Shown here: positions 1-9,746 of the stretch, piece by piece
How positions within the stretch are numbered: the first letter of the stretch is position 1
Layout: every line of letters starts with the position of its first letter
Source: an uncultured Sphingomonadaceae bacterium
GTDB lineage: Bacteria; Pseudomonadota; Alphaproteobacteria; Sphingomonadales; Sphingomonadaceae
Length of the DNA: 64,000 nt
NCBI GenBank assembly: GCA_947497315.1
Contig: CANMFX010000002.1
Span: 682,001-746,000, forward strand
Direction: 5' to 3'
Translations under genes and position numbers: made by a program
The notes under the pieces: generated by a model
Told to the model about the DNA's origin: nothing
Seen by the model: the letters and a program-made list of their open reading frames with translations, nothing else
Database searches by the model: none

Positions 1-2
1 CC

Positions 3-209
3 GCCTTGTCGGCCTCGCCAGCATCCGTGCTCGCGACCCATGTCGGACAGGTGGTGATGGTCGTCAAAGCGGATGAAACAACCGAAACAGCCCTGCGTGA
101 CGCGCTTAGTCTGATGGCTGGCTGTGACAATATCCAATTGCTTCTCAACGGTACGAAATTCTCGCCGACCGGGCGGAGCTTTGGGTCCTATTATGGATAT
201 GGAGAATAA
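3..209 (+). CDS. XrtA-associated tyrosine autokinase, C-terminal fragment (cut by window edge)
   Basis: The frame is open to the left edge of the window, so only about the last 68 residues are present. They look like the end of a BY-kinase (CpsD/CapB/Wzc kinase domain): a hydrophobic beta strand (VGQVVMVVKADETT) followed by a short helix region and a C-terminal tail with clustered tyrosines (GSYYGYGE), typical of the autophosphorylated tail. BY-kinases control chain length and export of exopolysaccharide from the inner membrane. The stop lies 2 bases before the next start, and every following gene belongs to the XrtA exopolysaccharide set, which supports the XrtA-associated kinase call. The Walker motifs are outside the window, so the assignment rests on tail and context. 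Confidence 0.72.
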   Translation, partial: ALSASPASVLATHVGQVVMVVKADETTETALRDALSLMAGCDNIQLLLNGTKFSPTGRSFGSYYGYGE

Positions 210-211
210 TC

Positions 212-1834
212 GTGAGCAAGAGTAAGTTCATGAATTTAATCAAGCGGGGAGCAGTATTGGTTCCCCTGGGCGTGGTTGCCGTGCAACCGGCACAGGCGCA
301 AAGCCGCAATGTTGAGGTTACACCCTATCTCGAAGTACAACAGGTTTTGGTCGCCGACCTGAAAAACGGTTCGGAGGTCTTGACCTACACGACAGTTGCC
401 GCGGGCCTCGAGACATCCATCCAGACCCGGCAGGCAGAAGCGCAAGTGAATGTGCGCTATGAACGCCGTTTCTTCTATGAAGATGATATCGGCGATGATG
501 ATATTTTGAGCGGCCTTGCTCGCGGCAGTGTGCAAGTCGTGCCTAACGTTCTCGCGCTGGAAGCAGGCGGTATTGCTACACGCAGCCGCATTGATCTGCG
601 CGGGGAATCGCCGACCAACACTGTCGGAAACATCGACAATGTCACGCAGGTTTACTCGATTTATGCTGGACCATCATTGTCTACCAATATTGGCGCGCTC
701 GATGTGAACGCCAATTACCGCGTCGGCTATACAAAGGTTGAAAGCGAAGACACCGGCATATTGCCTCCGGGGCAGTTGCCGATTGATATTTTTGACGACA
801 GTGTGAGCCACTCAGCCAGTGCCAGCATCGGTATGCAGCCACGCGACCTACCTTTCGGTTGGTCCGTTAGTGCAGGATATGAGCGCGAAGATGCCGGCCA
901 GCTGGATCAGCGCTTTGAAGGTAAATATGCCCGTGCCGATGTAACTGTTCCCGTTACGCCTACCGTAGCATTGGTAGGCGGCGTCGGTTATGAGGACATC
1001 GAGATTTCCGAGCGTGACGCGCTACGGGACGTTAATGGCGATCCGGTTGTCGATGAAGATGGCCGGTTGGTCACTGATGAAGCATCTCCGCGTTTGCTGT
1101 CTTATGATCAGGATGGCCTGATTTGGGATGCCGGTGTGCTGTGGCGTCCTAGCCGTAGGACTTCTCTGGAAGCGCGTATCGGCCGACGTTATGGCAGCAC
1201 GACTTATGCGGGTAGCCTCGGGTATCAACCCAATGAGAACACATCGCTCAACGTTTCCGTTTATGACACGGTATCCGGCTTCGGTAACTTGCTGAATGAT
1301 AATTTGGATTCTTTGGGGACCAGCTTCACCAGCAATCGTAACCCGTTGAGCGGTGAACTGAACGGATGTGCATTTGGACAAACCAGTAGCCTTTGCATCA
1401 ACGATGCATTGCAGTCTGCTGCCTCTTCATCATTCCGGGCACGCGGTGTAAACGCGCAATTGGCTTATAGTTATAATGGTTGGAACACGTCTTTGGCCGC
1501 AGGTTATTCGCGCCGCCGATTCATTGCATCACAACTGGGTGGTCTCGCCAATGTCGATGGTCTGGTTGATCAGAACTATTATGCCAACCTGTCGATCGGA
1601 CGCCAGATTGATGCCCGATCCAGCTTCGATACCAATGTTTACGCAAATCTACTGGATAGCGGCTTTGCCGGGGCACCTAACGTGCTCGCACTGGGTGCCA
1701 ATGCGGCCTATTATCGCCAGATTATTCCAGGATTGAACGGGACCGCCGCTGTTGGTCTCGACAGCTTTCAGCAAGACGGCTTTGACAGTGAGCTTACGGC
1801 TTCTGCTTTGCTTGGGCTGCAATATGAATTTTAG
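212..1834 (+). CDS. XrtA/PEP-CTERM system-associated outer membrane beta-barrel protein (TIGR03016-like)
   Basis: 540 residues from a GTG start with GGAG seven bases upstream. Residues 1-29 are a Sec signal peptide (basic start, hydrophobic core, AQA cleavage site). The rest is a long run of alternating polar/hydrophobic stretches with aromatic girdles (YEVRYERRFFYED-like strands), ending in QYEF, the C-terminal aromatic expected by the BAM machinery. It therefore is an outer-membrane barrel, probably the export pore or an accessory porin of the polysaccharide. Position between the tyrosine kinase and the ExeA-like ATPase matches the gene order known for XrtA exopolysaccharide loci. The barrel class is clear from sequence; the family name is inferred from length and context. 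Confidence 0.78.
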   Translation: MSKSKFMNLIKRGAVLVPLGVVAVQPAQAQSRNVEVTPYLEVQQVLVADLKNGSEVLTYTTVAAGLETSIQTRQAEAQVNVRYERRFFYEDDIGDDDILSGLARGSVQVVPNVLALEAGGIATRSRIDLRGESPTNTVGNIDNVTQVYSIYAGPSLSTNIGALDVNANYRVGYTKVESEDTGILPPGQLPIDIFDDSVSHSASASIGMQPRDLPFGWSVSAGYEREDAGQLDQRFEGKYARADVTVPVTPTVALVGGVGYEDIEISERDALRDVNGDPVVDEDGRLVTDEASPRLLSYDQDGLIWDAGVLWRPSRRTSLEARIGRRYGSTTYAGSLGYQPNENTSLNVSVYDTVSGFGNLLNDNLDSLGTSFTSNRNPLSGELNGCAFGQTSSLCINDALQSAASSSFRARGVNAQLAYSYNGWNTSLAAGYSRRRFIASQLGGLANVDGLVDQNYYANLSIGRQIDARSSFDTNVYANLLDSGFAGAPNVLALGANAAYYRQIIPGLNGTAAVGLDSFQQDGFDSELTASALLGLQYEF

Positions 1835-1869
1835 CAATATCACCGCGAGTGTGGGTGGGAGATACCAGT

Positions 1870-3123
1870 ATGTATGAAACTTTTTATGGACTGAAAAGCC
1901 GGCCGTTCCAGCTGACGCCGGATCCGCATTATTATTTTGAAAGCCTGACGCACCGCAAGGCATTGTCCTATCTCGGCTATGGTTTGGCGCAGGGAGAGGG
2001 GTTCATTGTTATTACAGGCGACGTAGGCGCTGGTAAAACAACTTTGGTCGGCCACCTGATGGCGACTATCGACCGTGAACGTCTGACCGCTGCCAGCATT
2101 GTGACAACCGCGCTGGATAGCAAAGACATTGTCCGGGTTGCCGCAAACAACTTTGATATTGATACCGAGGATATGGACAAGGCGCAGCTGCTCAGCGCCT
2201 TTGAAGAATTTCTTCATGCCGAAGCACGCGCCGGACGCCGGTGCCTGCTGGTTGTCGATGAGTCGCAAAATCTACCTGCAGGTGCCCTGGAAGAGCTCCG
2301 TATGCTCTCCAATTTCCAGCTTGGCGGTCAGGCGCTGTTGCAGATATTCCTGCTCGGACAGCCTGAATTTCGGGATATGCTGCAACAATCGGACCGGCTT
2401 GAACAACTGCGTCAACGGGTCATTGCGCACCACCATCTCGAACCGATGGAAGCGCATGAAATCGAGCCCTATATCACCCACCGACTATCCAAAAGCGGGT
2501 GGTCAGGGCGTCCGAAGATTACCTCTGATGTATTTGCCCTATTGTTCAGTGAAACAGACGGTGTTCCGAGGAAAATCAACACATTGATGAGCCGCGTCCT
2601 GCTCATGGGTGCGGTGGAACACGCCGAACTGATTGATCAACCGTTGGTCGGCCGTGTGCTGGCTGATTTGAACGGTGAGGAAATCGATATTGCTGAACCG
2701 GAAACAGATATTGATCTGACCAAGGTGAAAAGCCCGTTATGGGAAAAGCCGGCAAAAGTTTCCCAGGTGCAAGCTGAGCCCGAGCCGGCCGCTGCTCCTG
2801 TGGTGCCTGAGCCTGTTGTAGCGGTTTCTGAGGAAACAGCACCGGCAGAGCATGAGGTGCTGCCATTCAGAGGCGTAGATTCCGTGTCTGAGCCAACATC
2901 TGTTGAACCAGAAGTTGCAAAGGCACCACAAGCTGTTGAGCCTGCTGTGGATAGTGCTGTATTGAATCAGCTGGATACCATTTCCAGGCAATTGTCGGCA
3001 CTTGAGTCTCGCATGGATGGCCAGGAAGAAAGTCTGCACCGTGTCTTGACGATGCTTGTGGATTGGGTCGAAAGCGATGTCCGGAGCAAGGAAAGCTATG
3101 TCAATGCAGGACGCGCGGCCTGA
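1870..3123 (+). CDS. XrtA/PEP-CTERM system-associated ATPase (ExeA-like, TIGR03015)
   Basis: 417 residues starting MYETFYGL, the usual start of ExeA/TIGR03015 ATPases. An upstream GTG at 1849 is possible, but GGTGGGAGA precedes the ATG at 1870 with good spacing. Walker A is GDVGAGKTT (residues 50-58), Walker B is CLLVVDESQ (about 125-133). Residues 1-275 form the AAA/GspA-type ATPase. Residues about 280-360 are a low-complexity Pro/Glu/Val linker, and the end (about 365-410) is a predicted coiled coil. Relatives energise export or peptidoglycan insertion of secretion pores; in XrtA loci it is thought to help polysaccharide assembly. The tail overlaps the start of the deacetylase gene. Confidence 0.9.
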   Translation: MYETFYGLKSRPFQLTPDPHYYFESLTHRKALSYLGYGLAQGEGFIVITGDVGAGKTTLVGHLMATIDRERLTAASIVTTALDSKDIVRVAANNFDIDTEDMDKAQLLSAFEEFLHAEARAGRRCLLVVDESQNLPAGALEELRMLSNFQLGGQALLQIFLLGQPEFRDMLQQSDRLEQLRQRVIAHHHLEPMEAHEIEPYITHRLSKSGWSGRPKITSDVFALLFSETDGVPRKINTLMSRVLLMGAVEHAELIDQPLVGRVLADLNGEEIDIAEPETDIDLTKVKSPLWEKPAKVSQVQAEPEPAAAPVVPEPVVAVSEETAPAEHEVLPFRGVDSVSEPTSVEPEVAKAPQAVEPAVDSAVLNQLDTISRQLSALESRMDGQEESLHRVLTMLVDWVESDVRSKESYVNAGRAA

Positions 3124-4000
3124 ACCCATCAATAAGGCGAGAAAAGCTAATGCTTTGCTCAATGCCATGTCGGTGGACATCGAGGACTGGTTTCAGGTTG
3201 GTGCCTTTGAAACGGTAATCGAACGTGCTGATTGGGATGGCCTGGAGCATCGTGTCGAACGCAATAGCGATGCCGTGCTGGACCTTTTCGATGAGATGGG
3301 AGTTAAAGCCACTTTCTTCACGCTCGGTTGGGTGGCGGAACGTTATCCGAAATTGATGCAGCGCATTAACGCGGCAGGGCATGAGGTTGCCAGCCATGGC
3401 TACGATCATGCACGCGTATTCACGTTGACACCGGACCAGTTTCGCGATGATCTGGATCGCACACGCAAGATATTGGAAGACGCTTCGGGGCAAGCTGTTA
3501 CAGGTTATCGTGCGCCCAGCTTTTCCATCGATCAGCGCACGCCTTGGGCGCATGAAATATTGGCGGAACGGGGCTATCTTTATTCATCCAGTGTGGCTCC
3601 GATCAGGCACGACCATTATGGTTGGTCCGGATCGCCGCGCTTTGCTTGGAAGCCAGTTACCGGATCGGATTTGATTGAACTGCCGGTAACCACGGTACAG
3701 GTTGGGAGCCGGGTGTTAGCTTCTGGCGGTGGCGGTTTTTTCCGGTTGCTGCCATATATGCTATATGATCGTGCTATCCGAAAAATGCAGAAGGATGACG
3801 GCCGCGGCGCGATATTCTATTTTCATCCCTGGGAGATTGATCCCCAGCAACCTCGCGTTCACAATGCGCCGCTCAAGTCAAAGTTGCGTCACTACACAAA
3901 GCTGAGTGTAATGCGGTCCAAACTAATCCGTGTCGGTCAGGATCATATGTGGGGCAGAATGGATGAACTGGCTGCGCTGGAAGCCGAGTTGGCGCAATGA
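3098..4000 (+). CDS. XrtA system polysaccharide deacetylase (NodB domain, TIGR03006-like)
   Basis: About 300 residues. A carbohydrate-esterase-4 (NodB) fold is shown by the metal Asp region MSVDIEDWFQ, the His pair in SHGYDH (about residues 100 and 104), GYRAPSFSID (motif 3) and FYFHPWEID near the C terminus. The FHPWEID end is typical of the DUF3473 tail found in the XrtA-associated subfamily. It should remove acetyl groups from N-acetylated sugars of the growing polysaccharide. No signal peptide is seen. Starts at 3077, 3098 and 3104 are possible; AAGGA at 3088 is best placed for 3098. The gene overlaps the ATPase by about 25 bases and the next gene by ATGA, so the operon is translationally coupled. 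Confidence 0.92.
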   Translation: MSMQDARPEPINKARKANALLNAMSVDIEDWFQVGAFETVIERADWDGLEHRVERNSDAVLDLFDEMGVKATFFTLGWVAERYPKLMQRINAAGHEVASHGYDHARVFTLTPDQFRDDLDRTRKILEDASGQAVTGYRAPSFSIDQRTPWAHEILAERGYLYSSSVAPIRHDHYGWSGSPRFAWKPVTGSDLIELPVTTVQVGSRVLASGGGGFFRLLPYMLYDRAIRKMQKDDGRGAIFYFHPWEIDPQQPRVHNAPLKSKLRHYTKLSVMRSKLIRVGQDHMWGRMDELAALEAELAQ

Positions 4001-5070
4001 ACATCACCTTTGCACCGCAGCCGATCATGGTCCGCATCTTGGATCAGGAAGACCGGAACGAGCTGGCGCGAATTGACCAGTTCGTGAACGAGCATCGACA
4101 GAGTACAGTTTTCCATAGGCCATCATGGGTGCTTGCGGTTTCAAGGGCATGTGGTCACGGCTGGCGTTACATGCTGGCAGAGAACACTGCTGGAGAATTG
4201 CAGGGCATATTGCCGTTAAATCTTATCCATTCGGCTTTATTCGGGCGCGCATTGGTGTCTTCAGGTTTCGCCGTTGGCGGCGGTATTTTGAGTGTTGATA
4301 GTCAAGCCACAGAAACACTTGCGGATGTCGTTTGGGATTTTGCAGAAACACACAGCTTTCCAACCGTTGAACTCAGGGGTGGTCCAGCACCGCGTGGCAA
4401 GTGGCAGAACAAGAACGATGTCTATGCAGGTTTCGTGACCGATCTGGCGGACGATGACGATAGCCAGTTGCTGGCCATTCCGCGCAAACAAAGAGCCGAG
4501 GTTCGCAAGGGATTGAAAAATGATCTGACCATTCGGATCGGATCGGATGAAGAGGATCGCGCAGATCACTATGCTGTCTATGCGGAAAGTGTTCGGAACC
4601 TCGGTACGCCGGTATTCCCGAAGGGATTATTTGATGCGGTCATGGATGCTTTCGGGGCCGATGCGGACATACTGACTGTCTTAAGCGATGGCCGACCTGT
4701 TGCCAGTGTATTGAGCCTTTATCACCGGGACATGGTCATGCCTTATTGGGGTGGTGGTACATATGATGCGCGCCATTTACGGGCCAATGACATCATGTAC
4801 TACGCGTTGATGAATCACGCACGGCAAAGGGGTTGCAGGCGTTTCGATTTTGGGCGGTCAAAGATCGGAACGGGTGCCTATTCGTTCAAGAAAAACTGGG
4901 GTTTTGAACCGGAGCCATTATCCTATGCTGTTCGCACGGCAGACGGAGAAGAAGCCCGCGATGTCAATCCGATGAGTCCAAAGTACCGGCTGCAAGTTGC
5001 GCTTTGGCAAAAATTACCTCTTTCGGTTGCAAACCGTCTGGGACCAATGATCGCCAAGGGTTTGGGCTGA
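3997..5070 (+). CDS. FemAB-family protein, XrtA/PEP-CTERM system-associated (TIGR03019-like)
   Basis: 357 residues with a FemAB/GNAT-like C-terminal half: PRKQRAEVRKGLK, YWGGGTYDARHLRAND and FDFGRSKIGTGAYSFKKNWG are the hallmark blocks of FemAB-like acyltransferases in XrtA loci. FemAB enzymes transfer amino acids from aminoacyl-tRNA. The substrate in these loci is not established; modification of the polysaccharide or of a sorted protein are both possible. It starts in an ATGA overlap with the deacetylase gene and ends in a TGATG overlap with the glycosyltransferase. The family and context assignment is strong, the biochemical role is inference. Confidence 0.9.
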   Translation: MNITFAPQPIMVRILDQEDRNELARIDQFVNEHRQSTVFHRPSWVLAVSRACGHGWRYMLAENTAGELQGILPLNLIHSALFGRALVSSGFAVGGGILSVDSQATETLADVVWDFAETHSFPTVELRGGPAPRGKWQNKNDVYAGFVTDLADDDDSQLLAIPRKQRAEVRKGLKNDLTIRIGSDEEDRADHYAVYAESVRNLGTPVFPKGLFDAVMDAFGADADILTVLSDGRPVASVLSLYHRDMVMPYWGGGTYDARHLRANDIMYYALMNHARQRGCRRFDFGRSKIGTGAYSFKKNWGFEPEPLSYAVRTADGEEARDVNPMSPKYRLQVALWQKLPLSVANRLGPMIAKGLG

Positions 5071-6293
5071 TGGGCGAGATATTGTTCCTGACCCATCGCG
5101 TGCCATGGCCACCGAACCGTGGAGACAAAATTCGTGCGCATCACATATTGCGCAAGCTGATGGAATATCGTCCGGTACACTTGGCTTGCTTTGCCGATGA
5201 CGAAGCGGAGGCCAACGAAGATAGCGATATCAGAAAATCTTTGGCATCATTCAAAATCGTCAGGCGGAACAAACCCAATTGGCAGGCCGGGATTGAGGCG
5301 CTTGCATCCGGCAAACCGGTTTCCCTAACGTCCTTTGAGAGCGCTGAAATTCTAAGCTATGTTCGGGACACGCTCAAGACCCGGTCGATTGATTGCATTT
5401 TCGTATTTTCTGGACAGATGGCGCAATTTGTTCCAGCTGATTTCGCCGGTCGGGTGATCATGGATTTTGTGGACGTCGATAGTGCCAAGTTTGAAAGCTA
5501 TGCGGACAACGGGGTTGGCCCAATGGCATGGATCAACCGGCGCGAAGGCAGGTTGCTGAGAGCATTTGAAAAACGGGTTGCGACCTTTGCCGACCATTCG
5601 ATTTTTGTGAGCGATGCTGAAGCGGAATTGTTCCGTCAACGTTCGGGGCTTGATGATCAGAAAGCGAAGACTGTCGGCAACGGGATTGATCTTGATTTCT
5701 ATGATTCGGCGAAGGTGAGCGCGGTCGATCTTCCTCATGAAGGGCCCCTGATTATCTTTACCGGACAGATGGATTATCGTCCGAATGTTGATGCGGTTGT
5801 CAGTTTTGCAAAAGAGGCAATGCCAGAAATTTTGAACCAGCATCCTGACGCACAATTTGCGATTGTTGGACGCGCGCCGACGGCCGACGTGACCAGGCTG
5901 GATGGATCAAACAACACGATGGTGATGGGCAGTGTTGATGATATTCGCAGTTGGTTACAGGCAGCGGATATCGTTGTCGCACCATTGCGTATTGCACGGG
6001 GCATACAGAACAAGGTGCTTGAGGCCATGGCCATGGGCAAACCGGTTGTCGCTTCAGCCGCAGCCGCGCAGGGTATTGAAGCTATAAACGGCAAGCATTT
6101 TTTTGTCGCTGACGATGTGCAGCAGGAAGCAATGCTGGTGTGCGATCTGTTGTCAAATTCTGCCAAGGCGCAAGCGCTGGGTGAGAGAGCCAGCGCTTTG
6201 ATCCGCTCAAATTACAGCTGGAAAACGCAGCTCGCTGATATCGCCGAGCTGTGTGGTTTTGATGAAGATATTATGGCCGAGGCTGCGGAATGA
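5070..6293 (+). CDS. Glycosyltransferase, XrtA/PEP-CTERM system-associated (TIGR03087-like)
   Basis: 407 residues starting MGEILFLTHRVPWPPNRGDK, the typical N terminus of this GT-B sugar transferase family, with the glycine-rich GDKIRAHH loop that contacts the acceptor. The C-terminal half has the GT4-type nucleotide-sugar region: IFTGQMDYRPNVDAV, then APLRIARGIQNKVLEAMAMG with the E-x7-E style contact, then KPVVAS. The frame extends upstream to 5004, but TGATG coupling at 5070 and the conserved N terminus fix the start. It should add a sugar to the lipid-linked repeat unit at the cytoplasmic face. The gene ends in an ATGA overlap with the exosortase gene. Confidence 0.92.
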   Translation: MGEILFLTHRVPWPPNRGDKIRAHHILRKLMEYRPVHLACFADDEAEANEDSDIRKSLASFKIVRRNKPNWQAGIEALASGKPVSLTSFESAEILSYVRDTLKTRSIDCIFVFSGQMAQFVPADFAGRVIMDFVDVDSAKFESYADNGVGPMAWINRREGRLLRAFEKRVATFADHSIFVSDAEAELFRQRSGLDDQKAKTVGNGIDLDFYDSAKVSAVDLPHEGPLIIFTGQMDYRPNVDAVVSFAKEAMPEILNQHPDAQFAIVGRAPTADVTRLDGSNNTMVMGSVDDIRSWLQAADIVVAPLRIARGIQNKVLEAMAMGKPVVASAAAAQGIEAINGKHFFVADDVQQEAMLVCDLLSNSAKAQALGERASALIRSNYSWKTQLADIAELCGFDEDIMAEAAE

Positions 6294-7840
6294 GCAGCGC
6301 AGCTATTGAGCGGTCCATGGACGCACCAGCGAGCGTTCTTGCCGCAACCCTCTGGTCAAAGCATCTGCGACTGCTGGGTTTTGCAGTCGCTGCGATATTG
6401 GTCCTGTTCTGGCGGGACGGTCTGGCGATGCTGGATGCCTGGTGGAACGTTTCAACCTATAATCACTGTCTGCTGATAGCCCCGATCATCGTCTGGCTGG
6501 TGCAGCAGCGCTTGGGGGAACTGGCCAAAATCACTCCGGCGATTTGGACGCCGGGATTGCTGTGGATCGGCGCGGCTTCCGGCGGTTGGTTGCTGGGTGA
6601 GGCGGCCGGCGTTTCCTTTGCGCGCCAATTAGGACTGGTGATGATGTTGCAGGGCGCAGTTATCACATTGCTTGGTCCAAAGGTTATGCGTGGCCTTATT
6701 TTCCCGTTGTTTTACAGCTTTTTCCTCGTACCTTTTGGAGAGGAATTTGTCCCGTTTCTGCAAATCATCACGGCGAAAATGTCGATGGTTTTTCTCGGTT
6801 GGGCCAATATCCCCGCCTTTATCGACGGTGTCTTTATCTCAACGCCGACGGGTTATTTTGAAGTTGCCGAAGCCTGTTCCGGGGTCAAATTCCTGATTGC
6901 GATGATTGCTTACGGCGCATTGGTTACCAACCTCTGTTTCCAAAGCTGGCAGCGCCGAACATTGTTCATGATTGCTGCTTTGGCCGTACCGATTGTCGCC
7001 AACGGGATACGCGCCTTTGGAACCATCTATATTGCGCATCACACCACTACCGATTTCGCCACCGGCTTTGACCATATCTTCTATGGCTGGTTTTTCTTTG
7101 CGTTTGTTCTGGCATTGGTGATGGCTATCGGCTGGCCGTTTTTTGATCGCAAGCTTGATGAGCCGATGATTGACGGAGACGCGATTGAACGAACTGTTTC
7201 CAAGCCATCGAGGCTGGCACCCAAAGCGGTAATGATCGTGATGGCAGTCATTATTGCCGCACCGGTTCTATGGACATCGGCACTGGCCGCGCAAAGCTCT
7301 CCGGTGCCCGACAAGATCGCTCTGCCAAACGTCGCCGGCTGGGAGCGCATAGACTATCGCCCGCAATTTGACTGGCAGCCGCGATTTGATGGCGCCAATC
7401 ATCAGTTGCTTGGCCGCTATCGCCATGTCTCCAGTGGTGCAGAGGTTGATCTCGCCATTGCCGTATATGGCCGGCAGGAAGATGGCCGCGAGATTGTTGG
7501 CTATGGGCAGGGCGCTTTTGATCCGCGAACACAATGGTCATGGAGCCGAAACCTGCCTGCACCTGCATCGGGCAAGGCGATACAGATAACAGCGCCCGGC
7601 CCAGTGGTGCGAGATGTGCAATCCTTCTATCGCGTCGGAAGCATTTTGACCGGCAGCGGATCGGCGGTGAAGCTCGAAACGTTGAAAACGAAACTGCTCG
7701 GCGGGAACCAGCAGGCCGTCGCGGTCTTGATATCGGCTGAAAAAATCGACGAGGCTGGACCAGCGGCGGCCATGGATGATTTCCGCAAAGCGCTGGGCCC
7801 CCTCGATAAAGTGGCTGACGAAATGGCGGGTCTGCGCTAG
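6290..7840 (+). CDS. xrtA: Exosortase A fused to an EpsI domain
   Basis: 516 residues. Residues about 25-290 are a polytopic membrane domain with about eight segments and the exosortase catalytic triad: Cys196 (EACSGVKF), Arg241 (NGIRAFG) and His262 (DHIFYGW). A ninth hydrophobic segment (about 313-333) leads to a periplasmic domain of the EpsI/DUF3485 type (about 340-510, starting LPNVAGWERI). Exosortase A cleaves PEP-CTERM sorting signals of exported proteins; EpsI is normally a separate partner or a C-terminal fusion as here. It overlaps the glycosyltransferase stop by ATGA and precedes the amidotransferase by 10 bases. No PEP-CTERM substrate gene lies in this window. Confidence 0.95.
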   Translation: MSSAAIERSMDAPASVLAATLWSKHLRLLGFAVAAILVLFWRDGLAMLDAWWNVSTYNHCLLIAPIIVWLVQQRLGELAKITPAIWTPGLLWIGAASGGWLLGEAAGVSFARQLGLVMMLQGAVITLLGPKVMRGLIFPLFYSFFLVPFGEEFVPFLQIITAKMSMVFLGWANIPAFIDGVFISTPTGYFEVAEACSGVKFLIAMIAYGALVTNLCFQSWQRRTLFMIAALAVPIVANGIRAFGTIYIAHHTTTDFATGFDHIFYGWFFFAFVLALVMAIGWPFFDRKLDEPMIDGDAIERTVSKPSRLAPKAVMIVMAVIIAAPVLWTSALAAQSSPVPDKIALPNVAGWERIDYRPQFDWQPRFDGANHQLLGRYRHVSSGAEVDLAIAVYGRQEDGREIVGYGQGAFDPRTQWSWSRNLPAPASGKAIQITAPGPVVRDVQSFYRVGSILTGSGSAVKLETLKTKLLGGNQQAVAVLISAEKIDEAGPAAAMDDFRKALGPLDKVADEMAGLR

Positions 7841-7850
7841 GGCGCACATC

Positions 7851-9746
7851 ATGTGCGGCATTGCGGGAATATTTCATCTGGAAACGGCTAAGCCGGTTGA
7901 TCCCGTTCGCCTTCGCAAAATGACCGATAGCCTGACCCACCGCGGGCCTGATGGTTCCGGGATATGGACAGCGCCCGGCGTCGGTCTTGGGCATCGCCGC
8001 CTCTCGATCATCGATTTGGAAGGCGGGGCGCAGCCAATGCTGACCGCCGACGAAGCGCAAGTGATCAGCTATAATGGCGAGATCTACAATTTTCAGGACG
8101 TCCGGGTTGAGCTCGAATCGCTCGGTCATCATTTCACCACCAGCAGCGATACCGAGGTCATTCTTTATGCATGGCGCCAATGGGGCGTTGATTGCCTGAA
8201 GCGGCTCAATGGCATGTTCGCCTTTGCGATATTTGACCAGCGGAGCAAACAGCTTTTTCTGGCGCGGGACCGGCTGGGCGTGAAGCCGCTTTTCTATGCG
8301 CCGGTGTCCGACGGCAGCATCCTGTTCGGGTCGGAACTGAAGGCTTTGCTCGCCAACCCCTTGTTGCGCCGTGAACCAGAAATGCGCGCTGTCGATGACT
8401 ATCTTGCATTCGGATATGTGCCGGACCATCGGTCGCTGCTGAAGGGTGTTAAAAAGCTGCCAGCAGGTCACTATCTGCTGCTCGAACAGGGCAAGCCGGA
8501 GCCGGCACCTATCCAATATTGGGATATGGATTTTAGTGAGCGCAGCAAGGCCTCGGCGGCGGAGCTTGAAGAAGAGTTGATTGCGCTGATGAAAGACGCG
8601 GTCGGCTCTCGGATGATTGCTGACGTGCCCTTGGGGGCGTTCCTGTCCGGCGGTGTGGATAGCAGTGCGGTCGTTGCATTGATGTCCGAGAAGAGCCGAC
8701 AGCCGGTTAAAACCTGTTCCATCGGCTTTGATCAGGCATCGCTGGATGAGACAAGCTATGCCGAACGGGTGGCGGAACGGTTCAAAACCGATCACCGAGC
8801 CCGGACCGTCGCGGCAGATGATTTTGGCCTGATCGATACGCTCGCCGATCATTTTGACGAACCTTTTGCTGACGGTTCTGCGTTGCCGACCTATCGTGTG
8901 GCCGAGCTGGCCCGGGAGAATGTGACCGTCGCATTGTCGGGTGACGGCGCGGATGAAGCGCTGGCCGGTTATCGCCGTCATGTGTTTCATCATGCCGAAG
9001 AACGGGTGAGGGGCTTGATCCCTCAGTCCTTTAGAGGACCGGCTCTGGGCTGGCTCGGCAAGGTCTATCCCAAGGCGGATTGGGCACCGAGACCACTGCG
9101 CGCCAAATCGACCCTTTTGTCGCTCGCCCGCTCCGGACCGGAAGGCTATGCCGAAGCGGTTGGTGTGACGACGCCAGCGGGTCGTCATGCGATCTATTCC
9201 GATGCGATGTCCAAGCAACTGGGTGGTTATCAGGGCGAAGCCCGGATGATCGACCTGATGGAGAGTGCACCAGTGCGCAATGGTCTGGATCAGGCGCAAT
9301 ATGCCGACATGAAAATGTGGCTGCCCGGCGATATCCTGACCAAGGTCGATCGGACCAGCATGGCGGTGAGCCTGGAAGCGCGGGAACCGTTGCTTGATTA
9401 CAGGCTGATGGAGTTCGCAGCCAAGCTGCCCACCAACCTGCGGGTGCGTCGCGGGACCGGTAAATATCTGCTGAAAAAGTCGATGGAACGCTATCTGCCG
9501 CAAGATATCCTCTATCGCCCGAAAATGGGCTTTGTGACGCCGATCGCCCAGTGGTTTCGCGGACCGCTGGCCGATGAAGCACGAAAGATTTCGGAAGCTG
9601 GCGCATTGGCGCGGATGGGCTGGTTTGATGAGCAAGCCCTGCGCAAAGTCGCTGACGATCACATCGCAGGTAAATCTGACAACAGCCGTTTGCTCTGGCA
9701 ACTGCTGATGCTCGACAAATCGCTCCAGCGCCTATTCGGTCTCTGA
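7851..9746 (+). CDS. XrtA/PEP-CTERM system amidotransferase (asparagine synthetase B-like, TIGR03108)
   Basis: 631 residues starting MCGIAGIF, so Cys2 is the class II glutaminase nucleophile after Met removal. That conserved start fixes the ATG at 7851 although the frame stays open further upstream. The N-terminal glutaminase domain ([22 protein letters not shown]) is followed by the ATP-pyrophosphatase synthase domain with SGGVDSS at 266-272 and [12 protein letters not shown]. In exopolysaccharide loci such enzymes amidate a sugar carboxylate or a linked amino acid rather than free aspartate. It is the last gene of the XrtA operon here. Its 3' end overlaps truA, which converges, by 15 bases, and no terminator is visible between them. 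Confidence 0.92.
   Translation: MCGIAGIFHLETAKPVDPVRLRKMTDSLTHRGPDGSGIWTAPGVGLGHRRLSIIDLEGGAQPMLTADEAQVISYNGEIYNFQDVRVELESLGHHFTTSSDTEVILYAWRQWGVDCLKRLNGMFAFAIFDQRSKQLFLARDRLGVKPLFYAPVSDGSILFGSELKALLANPLLRREPEMRAVDDYLAFGYVPDHRSLLKGVKKLPAGHYLLLEQGKPEPAPIQYWDMDFSERSKASAAELEEELIALMKDAVGSRMIADVPLGAFLSGGVDSSAVVALMSEKSRQPVKTCSIGFDQASLDETSYAERVAERFKTDHRARTVAADDFGLIDTLADHFDEPFADGSALPTYRVAELARENVTVALSGDGADEALAGYRRHVFHHAEERVRGLIPQSFRGPALGWLGKVYPKADWAPRPLRAKSTLLSLARSGPEGYAEAVGVTTPAGRHAIYSDAMSKQLGGYQGEARMIDLMESAPVRNGLDQAQYADMKMWLPGDILTKVDRTSMAVSLEAREPLLDYRLMEFAAKLPTNLRVRRGTGKYLLKKSMERYLPQDILYRPKMGFVTPIAQWFRGPLADEARKISEAGALARMGWFDEQALRKVADDHIAGKSDNSRLLWQLLMLDKSLQRLFGL

Noticed and set aside
7251-9701. Long open frame of 816 codons on the minus strand opposite the exosortase and amidotransferase genes
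   Set aside because: It is antisense to two clearly conserved genes, rich in Arg, His and Gln as expected of a shadow frame, and shows no motif.
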